NCBI RefSeq assembly: GCF_000615945.1
Contig: NZ_BAMO01000005.1
Coordinates: 1-64,000 of the forward strand
DNA length: 64,000 bases
DNA from: Caldalkalibacillus mannanilyticus JCM 10596
GTDB taxonomy: Bacteria; Bacillota; Bacilli; Caldalkalibacillales; JCM-10596
Direction: 5' to 3'
The notes under the pieces were generated by a model. It saw only the letters and a list, made by a program, of their open reading frames with translations. It did not search any database and was not told the origin of the DNA. Below are positions 20,311 through 29,168 of the stretch, piece by piece; the stretch's first letter is position 1, and each line of letters opens with the position of its first letter. Both the position numbers and the translations under genes were made by a program.

Positions 20311-21297
20311 ATGGCTAAGAATCTAGTAGAATTTCGTCATCTTAAAACCTATTTCTATACAGAAGCGGGAGTCGTCCAAGCTGTCAACGATGTTAGTTTT
20401 TCCATTCGCGAAGGGGAAACCATTGGGATTGTTGGAGAGTCGGGGTGTGGAAAAAGCATTACAGCCATGTCCTTAATGCGCTTGATTCCCTCTCCCCCTG
20501 GTAAGATTGAAGCAGGCGAAATTCTTTTTGAAGGAAAAAACTTACTCAGCCTTCGTGAGGAAGAGATCAGGATCATGCGCAGTAAAGAGTTTGCCATGAT
20601 TTTTCAAGAGCCCATGTCCTCTCTCAATCCCGTCCTGACGATTGGCGATCAAATCATGGAGCCTTTACTTGAGCATCTCTATATGTCTAAAAAAGAAGCG
20701 CGATTGAAAGCCATTGATCTCATAAAACAAGTGGGGATTCCACGAGCAGAAGAAATCATGCATAGCTATCCGCATGAGCTCAGTGGAGGAATGCGTCAGA
20801 GGGTGATGATTGCCATCGCTCTAAGCTGCGATCCAAAGCTGCTCATTGCTGATGAGCCTACAACAGCCCTAGACGTGACCATTCAAGCCCAAATTCTAGA
20901 ACTATTAAAGGAAATTAAAGAAAAAAGAAACATGTCCTTGATGCTAATTACTCATGATTTAGGGGTCATTGCTGAAATGGCAGACTATGTTGTTGTGATG
21001 TATGCCGGAAAAGTAATTGAAGAAGCCCCTGTGCGAGAACTATTTCGAAACCCTCGACACCCTTATACCAAAGGCTTATTAGAAGCCAAACCAATTATTG
21101 GAAAGAGAAAGGATCGGTTATACACCATCCCTGGTCAAGTGCCTAATCCGATCGGTCTAGGGGATTATTGTCACTTTAGCGAACGCTGTGAATTTTGCAT
21201 GGATATTTGTCGTGAAGAACAACCCGTACTCAAAACATATGAAAGCGGTAACAAAGTAGCTTGCTGGCTAGAGGAAAAGGGAGGGGCTGGATCATGA
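20311..21297 (+). CDS. oppD: oligopeptide ABC transporter ATPase (OppD/DppD type)
   Basis: ABC ATPase of 328 residues. Walker A is GESGCGKS, signature HELSGGMRQRVMIAIAL, Walker B LLIADEPTTALD, H-loop THDLGVIAEMADYV. The C-terminal oligopeptide-type extension has the four-cysteine pattern C-x6-C-x3-C with HFSERCEFCMDICREEQP, which in related enzymes holds a [4Fe-4S] cluster. Its stop overlaps the next start (ATGA at 21294-21297). It pairs with OppF to power the importer. Confidence 0.94.
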   Translation: MAKNLVEFRHLKTYFYTEAGVVQAVNDVSFSIREGETIGIVGESGCGKSITAMSLMRLIPSPPGKIEAGEILFEGKNLLSLREEEIRIMRSKEFAMIFQEPMSSLNPVLTIGDQIMEPLLEHLYMSKKEARLKAIDLIKQVGIPRAEEIMHSYPHELSGGMRQRVMIAIALSCDPKLLIADEPTTALDVTIQAQILELLKEIKEKRNMSLMLITHDLGVIAEMADYVVVMYAGKVIEEAPVRELFRNPRHPYTKGLLEAKPIIGKRKDRLYTIPGQVPNPIGLGDYCHFSERCEFCMDICREEQPVLKTYESGNKVACWLEEKGGAGS

Positions 21298-22258
21298 GTG
21301 ATGTGCTACTAGAGGTGAACAATCTAAAAAAATACTTCCCGATTCGTAGTGGAGTCTTTCAGCAGACGGTTGGACACGTGAAAGCAGTAGATGGAATTAG
21401 CTTTAAGCTGAAAAGAGGAGAAACCATCGGACTTGTCGGTGAATCTGGCTGTGGAAAAAGCACAGTCGGTCGTTCCATCGTTCGGCTGCATGATATCACG
21501 GAAGGAACGATTCGCTTTAAAGGCACCGATGTTCATGCTCTTCCACGAAATAAATTGCGGAAATTACGCCCTAAGATGCAGTTAGTCTTTCAAGACCCTA
21601 TAGCTCACTCAATCCACGGATTCGAATTGGAGAAGCCATCGGGGAAGCGGTCATGGATCACGGTATCTGTAGAAAGAGTGAAGTTCGGGAAAGAGTTCGT
21701 GAGGTCTTAAATATTTGCGGGTTAGCCTCCTACCATATTGATCGTTACCCCCACGAGTTTTCAGGGGGACAAAGACAGCGAATTGGCATTGCTCGCGCCT
21801 TGATCTTAAATCCTGATTTTATCGTCTTAGATGAGCCTGTATCTGCTCTTGATGTATCGATCCAAGCTCAGATCATTAATTTATTATCTGACCTGCAAGA
21901 AATCCAAGACCTTACGTATCTATTTATCTCTCATGACCTTAGTGTTGTGGAGCATATTTGTACCAAAGTAGCGGTAATGTACTTAGGCTCTATGGCAGAA
22001 ATGGCCTCTAGAGATGAGCTATTTAAAAACCCTCTTCATCCCTATACTCAAGCTCTACTCTCGGCGATCCCTATTCCTGATCCGACGCTAAGACGTGAAC
22101 GGATTGTCCTTCAGGGAGATATCCCCAGTCCAGCCAATCCTCCATTCGGCTGTAAATTTCATACTCGATGTCCCCAAGCCATCGACAAGTGTAAAGAGGT
22201 CGTCCCCGACTTTCGCCATGTCGGAGGAGATCATTATGTGGCTTGTCATATCGTCTAA
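21294..22258 (+). CDS. oppF: oligopeptide ABC transporter ATPase (OppF/DppF type), one-base frameshift
   Basis: Second ABC ATPase, about 321 residues after repair. It starts at ATG 21294, overlapping the oppD stop. Walker [10 protein letters not shown] and the Q-loop QLVFQDP are in the first frame. After one missing T near 21599 the sequence continues as [17 protein letters not shown], then signature [17 protein letters not shown], Walker [13 protein letters not shown] and H-loop [14 protein letters not shown]. The C-terminus has the [14 protein letters not shown] cysteine cluster typical of OppF. It is the last gene of the operon and is followed by a 13-bp stem terminator. Confidence 0.92.
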
Positions 22259-22307
22259 TAACGAAGAATGCTGAACAGAACTCCTTTTTCCTGCTTTTTT
22301 GTTGCAG

Positions 22308-22351
22308 AAAAGCCTGTTTCAACACTTTTTTTCGTATCGAAACAGGCTTTT
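22308..22351. terminator. bidirectional terminator between opp operon and DUF4256 gene
   Basis: A perfect 13-bp inverted repeat (AAAAGCCTGTTTC and GAAACAGGCTTTT) with an 18-base T-rich loop lies between two convergent genes. Its A/T-flanked arms suit both directions. Confidence 0.8.
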
Positions 22352-22359
22352 CACATCTT

Positions 22360-22926
22360 TTAGACTCTTAGCGAGCCACGGAACCCTCTAGCAGCATAAT
22401 AGGATTCTGCTCCATTGTGGTATACAAAAACTGTATCGTAGCGACGATCACAAAAGAGAGCACCGCCGAGCTTTCTAATCTTTTCAGGAGTTTTCACCCA
22501 GCTTGATGTTTTTAGGTCAAAATGCCCCAGTTTTTGCAACTCGCGGTATTGTTCTTCCGTTAAAAGCTCAATGCCCATGTCAGTAGCCATATCCATAACG
22601 CTATTTTCTGGTTTATGCTTCTTCCTTGACTCCAGTGCTTCACGGTCGTAACAAACACTTCTACGACCTTTAGGGCTTTCCTCTGAACAATCACAGAAGA
22701 TGTATTCGTCCTTCTCCTGATCATGACCAATAACATCTGGCTCTCCACCAGTGCTTTCCATTTCGTTAAGCGACCACAGTTTTTCTGGATTAGCTTCCAG
22801 CTTGGATTGGACTTGAGCCCATTCAAGATCTTGATGGCGGTTCATGTTTTTATCAAAACGGGCTTTCAATGCTCTGAGTAATTCTTCACGTTGTTCTAGT
22901 GACAACTCCTTTTTTCTCTTCGTCAT
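22360..22926 (-). CDS. DUF4256 family protein
   Basis: Soluble protein of 188 residues. The family blocks are visible: RHQDLEWAQVQSKLEANPEKLWSL-type N-terminal region, EPDVIGHDQEKDEYIFCDCS in the middle and the C-terminal GALFCDRRYDTVFVYHNGAESYYAARGFRG. I place the start at ATG 22926, after an AAAGGAG site; the upstream ATG at 22953 lacks a good site. The biological role of DUF4256 is unknown. A promoterless 42-base gap separates it from the upstream DUF4126 gene, so the two may be co-transcribed. Confidence 0.85.
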   Translation of the reverse strand: MTKRKKELSLEQREELLRALKARFDKNMNRHQDLEWAQVQSKLEANPEKLWSLNEMESTGGEPDVIGHDQEKDEYIFCDCSEESPKGRRSVCYDREALESRKKHKPENSVMDMATDMGIELLTEEQYRELQKLGHFDLKTSSWVKTPEKIRKLGGALFCDRRYDTVFVYHNGAESYYAARGFRGSLRV

Positions 22927-22968
22927 ATTCGTTACTCCTTTCATTATTAGCAATAAAAGCCTAATCCT

Positions 22969-23565
22969 CTATATATCAGCTGTCTTTTTTCTTGTGAAAA
23001 AAGGGTTTATCTTCAATGACTTTAACTTTTTAAGTACGATAACAATAAAAAATAGAACAAAAAGTAAAATAAACGGAATGAGAATCGGTGCAAATATAGC
23101 TAAAATGGAGACAATGACAGATTTAATATTTTCCAAAGTAGCTACTATAAAATTACCTGCCCCTCCAGTCGTTGCTGTAGATGTTGCTCTGGAGCCAGAT
23201 GATAGTAATTGAGATGATAAGCCAGCAGGTACACCTGCAATAATTGCTAGACCCCAGGTTAAAAGAGGGCTTGTTTCACCAATTGATGACGCAGTTAAAA
23301 TAATTCCGGCAATTGAAACAAAAAATGGCGCAACAGTATCTAATAAATTATCAATGAATGGTATGTAAAATGCGGCGATTTCAACTATGGTAGCCACTAA
23401 AAACGTAATGAGGGCAGGATATGTACCAATCCAAAGAAAACTATCACTCAATGTGAAATAACCTGATAGTGATGCTATACTTGTTACTAATAAAGGGACA
23501 AATACTCTAAATCCAGCAGCTATGCTTAGACCGATGCCGACCAAAAGTCCTATAAGTATTTCCAT
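22969..23565 (-). CDS. DUF4126 family membrane protein
   Basis: Hydrophobic protein of 198 residues with about five membrane segments. The N-terminal block LLVGIGLSIAAGFRVFVPLLVTSIA and the central glycine-rich loops are typical of DUF4126. I choose ATG 23565, directly after AGAAAGGAGAATG, over the upstream ATG. The family has no known function. It is followed by the DUF4256 gene on the same strand. Confidence 0.85.
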   Translation of the reverse strand: MEILIGLLVGIGLSIAAGFRVFVPLLVTSIASLSGYFTLSDSFLWIGTYPALITFLVATIVEIAAFYIPFIDNLLDTVAPFFVSIAGIILTASSIGETSPLLTWGLAIIAGVPAGLSSQLLSSGSRATSTATTGGAGNFIVATLENIKSVIVSILAIFAPILIPFILLFVLFFIVIVLKKLKSLKINPFFTRKKTADI

Positions 23566-23632
23566 TTCATTCTCCTTTCTAACCATATAGTAAGCCCATT
23601 ATATCAAAAATTTGTTTGCATTTTTACGCAAT

Positions 23633-24538
23633 CTATTGATACCACTTAGGTTTTAAGCTATTGAAGTAATCATGATCTTCTAAAAACATGTACACTTTAT
23701 CTAACATCTGATTTAGATTGTTTGGAATCGTTTTTAGAGTCCATATGACAGTGGAAAAAACGCACATTGCTAGGTAAAGTGAGTACAGCCTCCAAAAACC
23801 TTCATTAGGTTCTGTATGATTAAAATACCCTCTAATTTGTCCTAATGAAAAAGGAATGCTTATTTCTCGGCTAAAAATGCCGATCTTTAGGAATTCATGA
23901 ATAGGATCTCCCCAATCGTACCTGTTAAAATCTATAACTCCAGCGAATTTTTTATTATTGACAATGATGTTGCCAAGGGTGAAATCATCATGTTGAAATA
24001 AGTTCGGGCGCTGTTTCATGAGGTGGATATTCTCATCAATAAAATTCATTATTTTCTGATCCTGTTTAATCTTTACATCACATGCAAGGTAAGCGTCTAT
24101 ATATCTCTTATGCTTTTCAACTTTCCTTGAATACCACGAAGAGATATGAGTTGGAGCAGCAAGTTGGTGCATTTTTCTTAATTCCTTCCCCGCCTCAATC
24201 CCAATATTAAATTGTTCTTGGTCTGAGCATTTTGGGATTGCAGCCTCAGCATCCTCCCCCTCTATGTATGATGTGATCATATATCCCCGATTTCCTATCA
24301 CACCAATAGAAATCGGGTGTGAACAAGTAACGTTGTACCCCCGCATCCTTTCCAAAATAGAGTATTCTGTTTTCTTAACTTCCCATTCTTCTACATTAAA
24401 CATCCGAAGAAGCATTTTTTTATTATCGTCCTGCATCTGTATGAGGTATTTTTCATCAGAAGAAAACCCTTTTTTAATTTGAATACTATCTTTACAATTA
24501 CTTATTAAAGGAATCTGTTTTATTAGTATTTCACTCAT
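23633..24538 (-). CDS. APH-family (aminoglycoside/choline kinase-like) phosphotransferase
   Basis: Protein-kinase-fold small-molecule phosphotransferase of 301 residues. The catalytic loop FQHDDFTLGNIIV (near residue 190) and the metal-binding Asp in GVIDFNRYDWGDPIHEF are both intact. The N-terminal half has an ATP-binding lobe with a Lys-rich strand. Relatives phosphorylate aminoglycosides, macrolides or metabolites, and most chromosomal Bacillales members are not shown to confer resistance. The substrate is unassigned. Single gene. Confidence 0.82.
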   Translation of the reverse strand: MSEILIKQIPLISNCKDSIQIKKGFSSDEKYLIQMQDDNKKMLLRMFNVEEWEVKKTEYSILERMRGYNVTCSHPISIGVIGNRGYMITSYIEGEDAEAAIPKCSDQEQFNIGIEAGKELRKMHQLAAPTHISSWYSRKVEKHKRYIDAYLACDVKIKQDQKIMNFIDENIHLMKQRPNLFQHDDFTLGNIIVNNKKFAGVIDFNRYDWGDPIHEFLKIGIFSREISIPFSLGQIRGYFNHTEPNEGFWRLYSLYLAMCVFSTVIWTLKTIPNNLNQMLDKVYMFLEDHDYFNSLKPKWYQ

Positions 24539-24626
24539 ATCATCATCCCTCTGTTAATAAATTTTGAAAAACAATTCCAGAATCTTGATCTTGCTGGGAT
24601 CATTATAGCGGTTTAGCACCGAAAAG

Positions 24627-24658
24627 TAAAAAACCACCCACTTTTTAAAGTAGGTGGT
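24627..24658 (-). terminator. terminator of htpG
   Basis: The stem ACCACCTACTTT paired with AAGTGGGTGGT on the minus strand is followed by T6. It lies about 30 bases past the htpG stop. Confidence 0.88.
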
Positions 24659-24688
24659 AATAAAGTATGTTTCAGAATCTCTGTTGTG

Positions 24689-26572
24689 TTATACCATTAT
24701 TTTGCACATATCATTGGTAAATTCTACTGGATCTTGGAGAGGCAAACCTTCAATGAGAAGGGCTTGATTATACATTAACTTTGTATATAGATCTAATTTT
24801 TCCTTATCGTTTTCAAATGCTTCTTTTAAAGATTCAAATATTTCATGATTCGTGTTTATTTCTAATATTTTATCCGCTTTTACATTTTGGCTATCTGGCA
24901 TGGATTTTAATATTTTTTCCATCTCAATAGATAGCTCTCCATCTGATGCTAGGCATACAGGATGTGTTTTTAAACGTTTTGAAGGTCTAACATCCTTCAC
25001 ACTTCCTGATAAAATATTTTTCATATATTCAAAGAGCTCCTTATGCTCCTTCTCTTCGGATTCTGTATTGTTTTGCTCTTCTTCCCCTTCAAGCCCTAAA
25101 TCTCCGCTGGACACCGATCTAAATTCCTTTTCATTGTAGTTCATGAGCATTTTAATGGCGAACTCGTCAATATCATCTGTAAAATAAAGAATTTCGAACC
25201 CTTTTTCAGCCACAAGCTCTGTCTGCGGCAGCTTCTCAATTCTTTCATGCGATTCACCTGACGCATAGTAAATATATTTTTGTTCCTCTGGCATTCTAGA
25301 CACATATTCCTCTAAGGTTACCAGCTTCTTCTCCTTCGAAGAGTAGAACATTAATAAATCCTTTAACTCTTCTTTGTTGCTGCCATAGTTATTGTAGACA
25401 CCATACTTGATCTGATTACCAAAGGATTGATAAAATTTTTCGTATTTTTCACGCTCATCCTTTAGTAGACTTTGCAGCTGATTCTTAATTTTGCTCTTAA
25501 TGTTTTTCGCAATCAGCTTCAATTGGCGATCATGCTGAAGCATCTCTCTGGATATATTCAGAGATAGATCTTCAGAGTCAACCATCCCTTTGACAAAGCT
25601 GAAGTAATCAGGAAGCAGATCAGCGCATTTATCCATAATTAAGACACCATTAGAGTAGAGCTCTAGTCCTTTTTCATATTCCTTCGTATAGAAGTCAAAA
25701 GGAGTGTTTTCAGGGATAAATAGGATAGCGTTATATCTTAGCGTACCATCGACACTAATGTGAATATGCTTTAAAGGCTGATCAAATCCATAGCGTTTTT
25801 CCCTATAGAAGTTTTCGTAATCCTCTGCTGTCAGCTCTTTTTTGTTCTTTCTCCAAATAGGAACCATGCTATTAATCGTCTGCTCTTCTACATAATCTTC
25901 TAATTCATTATCCTCGCTGCCTTCTTTCGGTCTTTTCCCGCTAATGTCCATTTTGATCGGGTAACGAATGAAGTCAGAGTATTTTTTGATAATCGTGCGT
26001 AAACGATATTCTTCTAAAAACTCATCATAGCTCTCATCTTCTGTATTCTCTTTAATTTTTAAGATGATATCTGTTCCCACGGAGTCCTTCTCGCATGAGT
26101 CAATACGGTAGCCGTCTGCTCCCTTAGACTCCCACTTGAACGCCTCTTCACTGTCTAAGGCTTTACTGATCACAGTGACCACGTCTGCCACCATAAAGGC
26201 AGAATAGAAGCCAACTCCGAACTGACCAATAATGTTGTGTCCATCCTTCAATTCATTTTCATTTTTGAAGGCAAGAGAGCCGCTTTTTGCAATAACCCCA
26301 AGATTCTTGTCTAGCTCTTCCTTCGTCATTCCAATCCCTGTATCTGAGATTTTTAATAGTCTGTTCTGCTTGTCCACACTTACTTTTATGTAATAACGAT
26401 CCTTATCGAAGCTCAAGGAATCATCTGTTAACGCTCTGTAGTAAATCTTATCAATGGCATCACTCGCATTTGAAACCAGCTCTCTTAAAAAAATCTCTTT
26501 CTGAGTATAAATAGAGTTAATCATCATTTCTAATAGTCTTTTAGATTCTGATTTGAATTGTTTCTTAGCCAC
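24689..26572 (-). CDS. htpG: HSP90-family molecular chaperone HtpG
   Basis: Full-length cytosolic Hsp90, 627 residues. The N-terminal GHKL ATPase carries [14 protein letters not shown] (Asn/Asp that contact Mg-ATP), SDTGIGMT and [13 protein letters not shown]. The middle domain has the catalytic-loop Arg region [13 protein letters not shown], and the C-terminal dimerisation domain ends normally. It is preceded by a sigma-A-type promoter and a perfect CIRCE element, so the HrcA repressor probably controls it with the other chaperones. In B. subtilis htpG is not a CIRCE gene, so this is a real regulatory difference. Confidence 0.97.
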   Translation of the reverse strand: MAKKQFKSESKRLLEMMINSIYTQKEIFLRELVSNASDAIDKIYYRALTDDSLSFDKDRYYIKVSVDKQNRLLKISDTGIGMTKEELDKNLGVIAKSGSLAFKNENELKDGHNIIGQFGVGFYSAFMVADVVTVISKALDSEEAFKWESKGADGYRIDSCEKDSVGTDIILKIKENTEDESYDEFLEEYRLRTIIKKYSDFIRYPIKMDISGKRPKEGSEDNELEDYVEEQTINSMVPIWRKNKKELTAEDYENFYREKRYGFDQPLKHIHISVDGTLRYNAILFIPENTPFDFYTKEYEKGLELYSNGVLIMDKCADLLPDYFSFVKGMVDSEDLSLNISREMLQHDRQLKLIAKNIKSKIKNQLQSLLKDEREKYEKFYQSFGNQIKYGVYNNYGSNKEELKDLLMFYSSKEKKLVTLEEYVSRMPEEQKYIYYASGESHERIEKLPQTELVAEKGFEILYFTDDIDEFAIKMLMNYNEKEFRSVSSGDLGLEGEEEQNNTESEEKEHKELFEYMKNILSGSVKDVRPSKRLKTHPVCLASDGELSIEMEKILKSMPDSQNVKADKILEINTNHEIFESLKEAFENDKEKLDLYTKLMYNQALLIEGLPLQDPVEFTNDMCKIMV

Positions 26573-26636
26573 TATCCTCTCTCCCTTCAGGTTATGAAGC
26601 TCATGAATTTACAATTTGACAGATAACGCTTTTTTA

Positions 26637-26663
26637 TTAGCACTCTTAAAAGATGAGTGCTAA
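26637..26663. promoter_or_regulatory. CIRCE element (HrcA operator) upstream of htpG
   Basis: TTAGCACTC, a 9-base spacer, then GAGTGCTAA: an exact match to the CIRCE consensus. It lies 65 bases upstream of the htpG start and just downstream of the likely promoter. Confidence 0.95.
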
Positions 26664-26673
26664 CCCTTCTTTT

Positions 26674-26702
26674 TATTTAACATATCCTCTTATTATTGTC
26701 AA
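26674..26702 (-). promoter_or_regulatory. sigma-A promoter of htpG
   Basis: On the minus strand, a perfect -35 TTGACA (plus 26697-26702) is followed after 16-17 bases by a TTAAAT/TAAATA -10. Transcription would begin at the edge of CIRCE, the usual arrangement for HrcA control. Confidence 0.7.
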
Positions 26703-26853
26703 TAATTTGCCAGAAAAAAGAGCACATCACCTTGTTTTCAATCCGTTTTACAAAATACACCATGCGTTGTATGCTCTAATTAACGTTATTCAAATGACTA
26801 CTTACTATTTCCTAATTAAGGATTATCAAAAAAAATGAAAAGGAGCACAAATC

Positions 26854-27063
26854 ATGTCAACTCAATCCGCCATTGAATGGGGAACCTTATTATTTTCACT
26901 CTTTATTTTCGGGTTCATTTTTCTTATCCTTTTTTCCTTGTTCTTCTTAATTAGAAGATTATTTGCTCAAAAAGAACATACGCGACAAGTAGAAGCCCAG
27001 TTGGAAAAATTGAATAAGAAGATGGATCAAGTGCTGGATAAGCAAGATCATATCCAGAAATAG
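26854..27063 (+). CDS. DUF4083-like small membrane protein with coiled coil
   Basis: A 69-residue protein with one N-terminal membrane helix (about residues 10-33) and a charged C-terminal coiled coil (EAQLEKLNKKMDQVLDKQD). This matches the DUF4083 plan of small Bacillus membrane proteins. The start ATG follows AAAAGGAG, and a hairpin terminator lies 20 bases past the stop. Function unknown. Confidence 0.75.
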   Translation: MSTQSAIEWGTLLFSLFIFGFIFLILFSLFFLIRRLFAQKEHTRQVEAQLEKLNKKMDQVLDKQDHIQK

Positions 27064-27082
27064 AGTGATAAATAGTGCAAAA

Positions 27083-27117
27083 AAGAAGGCTAAACCATCA
27101 TGGTTTATAGCCTTCTT
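27083..27117 (+). terminator. terminator of the DUF4083-like gene
   Basis: AAGAAGGCT/AGCCTTCTT arms with an inner AAACC/GGTTT pair form a long stem ending in TTT. The A-rich left flank would also serve the minus strand. Confidence 0.75.
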
Positions 27118-27184
27118 TCCCGTATGACATTACTTTTCAATGATTCAACTTTTTAACTTCAACGTTCTGGTGAGTGATTATTTT

Positions 27185-27619
27185 TTATTGATGATGATCT
27201 GGGTTAAGCGTAGAAACATGCCACGTAATGCCAAATTTATCAGTGATCGTCCCATAGGATGGGCTCCAAAATGTTTCTTGAAGGGGCATTTCTACTTTAC
27301 CCCCATCTTCTAGCTTTCCGAATATTTCTTTTGATTTTTCTACATCACTAACGGCAATGGCAATGGTTACTTGTGTCCCAAGCTGATGCGGTTGACCAGG
27401 GAAGGTATCTGAGATCATTAGGTCTGTATTTCCGATTTTTAAATGAGCGTGCATAACACGATCCTTTGCCTCAGCAGGAAGACTAAATTCTGGATTCTCA
27501 GGCATTTCTCCAAAGGTCTGAACTCCTACTACCTGAGCCTCCAAAGCCTGTTCATAAAACTTGACTGCTTCTTGTCCATTACCATTCAAAACTACATAAG
27601 GATTAATTCCTAAAATCAT
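27185..27619 (-). CDS. VOC-superfamily glyoxalase/PhnB-like protein
   Basis: Cytosolic protein of 144 residues with the paired beta-alpha-beta-beta-beta modules of the PhnB-like vicinal-oxygen-chelate family. Typical blocks are NPYVVLNGNGQEAVKFYEQAL, VMHAHLKIGNTDLMISD and the C-terminal YGTITDKFGITWHV. I place the start at ATG 27619, after AAAGGTGG. The family includes dioxygenases, resistance proteins and proteins without enzymatic activity; the substrate is unknown. Monocistronic. Confidence 0.85.
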   Translation of the reverse strand: MILGINPYVVLNGNGQEAVKFYEQALEAQVVGVQTFGEMPENPEFSLPAEAKDRVMHAHLKIGNTDLMISDTFPGQPHQLGTQVTIAIAVSDVEKSKEIFGKLEDGGKVEMPLQETFWSPSYGTITDKFGITWHVSTLNPDHHQ

Positions 27620-27820
27620 GTTAAGCACCACCTTTATTATATTTGAAATAAATTTTTCCTATTTTTAGTATAACCGATATTTTAAGATTCTCACCATTTT
27701 TTTGACACCTCTTTCACAAAATTAAAGAGGAGGATTTCTGTAAGAAAATAATAAAATCAACAAGATATTGACAGTTTATAACTTTTTGTGTTTTTATTAA
27801 CTTGAGTGAGGAGTTTTTAA

Positions 27821-27991
27821 ATGCAGAAACAATACATGATCATTGAAGATTTAGAACAATTAAAAGTAATTAATGATCTGGCAGCAAGATTTATGTTTAA
27901 TACATTGGTGAAAGCTGGATGTAAAGTAAGTGCAGTTGGTCTTGCAGCAGAAGCTGCTATATATGGTTGGCAAAGTAGAGGTGAATGGTAA
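27821..27991 (+). CDS. small 56-residue peptide, unrecognised
   Basis: Short gene with a good GAGGAG site seven bases before its ATG and a perfect TTGACA -35 box at 27768-27773. The peptide has an acidic, charged N-terminal third and a hydrophobic, small-residue C-terminal helix (LVKAGCKVSAVGLAAEAAIYGW) ending in Trp, with one Cys. It has no classical signal peptide or double-glycine leader. A second 56-residue membrane peptide gene follows at a 3-base distance, then a hairpin terminator, so this is a complete two-gene unit. It could be a peptide toxin, signal or bacteriocin; I do not recognise the family. Confidence 0.6.
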   Translation: MQKQYMIIEDLEQLKVINDLAARFMFNTLVKAGCKVSAVGLAAEAAIYGWQSRGEW

Positions 27992-27994
27992 ATC

Positions 27995-28165
27995 TTGACT
28001 ACCTTACTATTGATTAAAATTATTTTAATCATCACGGTCTTAGCACTTTTTCTGTTAACCTTTAAGAGTGGGGGTCCAAATAACGACGAGACTTTCAAAT
28101 ACAGTAAATATATGATTTATTTACTTGTTTTTGAAGTTGCCTTATTGGTGATATTTAGTTTTTAA
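27995..28165 (+). CDS. small two-helix membrane peptide, unrecognised
   Basis: Starts at TTG 27995 behind an AGAGGTG site that lies in the end of the preceding gene. The 56-residue product has two membrane segments (about residues 3-22 and 38-55) with a short charged loop between them. Coupling to the preceding small peptide suggests the two work together, perhaps as peptide and immunity or export partner; this is inference. A terminator follows within three bases of the stop. Confidence 0.55.
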   Translation: MTTLLLIKIILIITVLALFLLTFKSGGPNNDETFKYSKYMIYLLVFEVALLVIFSF

Positions 28166-28167
28166 GC

Positions 28168-28198
28168 AAGGTAGGAGCGATTGCTTCTACCTTTTCTT
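28168..28198 (+). terminator. terminator of the two-small-peptide unit
   Basis: AGGTAG/CTACCT arms enclosing AGC/GCT form a compact stem followed by TTTTCTT. Confidence 0.82.
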
Positions 28199-28353
28199 AT
28201 TGTAACTAAACTGGTATAAATATTTAATAGAGGAACGTTAATTAGCTTCTTACTTATGTCTCTCTAAAAATGAAACAAGTTCTTGAAGAGGGTCAGTAGA
28301 ATCTATTCATAGAAGGCAATGAGTACACAAAATTCTTACCTTCTTGTTATTCT

Positions 28354-29007
28354 CTATGCAAGCTGCTTTACTGCTTCCTTAGAACGAACCACAGCCTCTT
28401 CAAAAATATCCTGTGCTTTCTCAGGTGTCATCGCCATACCTTCAGCTATGATTGAAGTGACCTCCAATCCCAAAAAACCTAATATGCTCTGTAGATACTT
28501 ACTACTAAAATCCATAGGACCTCCAGAAAAACTTCCTCCCCCTGCTTGAATATGAACTGCTTTTCTACCTTGTAGAAGCCCAACAGCCCCATTCTCCGTA
28601 AATGCAAATGTTTTTCTAGCAATACATATGGTATCAATATACGCTTTCAATTTAGGAGGAATACTAAAATTCCACATAGGAGAAACAAAAATATAACGAT
28701 CCATAGAAATAAACTGATCTGTTAATTGATTGATTCGTTCGATCTTTTCTTTCTCGATCACAGTCAATCCATCCCCCTGCTTATCGCCCGCAGAAGTTTC
28801 CTCCATTGAATATTGAGCGCTTTTTCTCCATGCAGATAATACATCACCGTCAATCAGAGGAATATCTGCTTGATAAAGATCCAAATGAATGATCTCATCT
28901 GCTGGATTCACTTCCCGATATGCTTTCAAAAACTCTTTGCCAAGCTTCAAACTATAGGAGAGCTCCTCGGCATTTGGATTCGCTGTAATATATAATACTT
29001 TTTTCAT
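28354..29007 (-). CDS. azoR: FMN-dependent NADH-azoreductase
   Basis: Flavodoxin-fold oxidoreductase of 217 residues, normal AzoR length. The N-terminal FMN phosphate loop is TANPNAEELSYSLKLGKEF; SPMWNFSIPPKLKAYID is the AzoR flavin-binding motif, and QAGGGSFSGGP is the second flavin loop. The enzyme reduces azo compounds and quinones with NADH and helps detoxify quinones. Monocistronic, with no clear operator visible upstream. Confidence 0.93.
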   Translation of the reverse strand: MKKVLYITANPNAEELSYSLKLGKEFLKAYREVNPADEIIHLDLYQADIPLIDGDVLSAWRKSAQYSMEETSAGDKQGDGLTVIEKEKIERINQLTDQFISMDRYIFVSPMWNFSIPPKLKAYIDTICIARKTFAFTENGAVGLLQGRKAVHIQAGGGSFSGGPMDFSSKYLQSILGFLGLEVTSIIAEGMAMTPEKAQDIFEEAVVRSKEAVKQLA

Positions 29008-29146
29008 ACTCTGTCACCCTTTCAGTGAAATGATTGAAATAATAAGGACTCTTCACATCCCTTATACCTTCACCTTAACATGGAATAGTGACAGATCTTG
29101 GCACCCTTTTAGATATTCACCCCCTACTAGAAGCCAACAATAAAAA

Positions 29147-29168
29147 AGAAGCCTTTTTTAGAAGGCTT
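29147..29168 (-). terminator. terminator overlapping the 3' end of the DUF3810 gene
   Basis: GAAGCCTT/AAGGCTTC on the minus strand followed by T6. The left arm overlaps the last codons of the gene. Confidence 0.85.

Noticed and set aside
26653-26838. 61-codon plus-strand frame upstream of the DUF4083-like gene
   Set aside because: It starts inside the CIRCE element and crosses the htpG promoter, has no ribosome site and looks like chance AT-rich coding.
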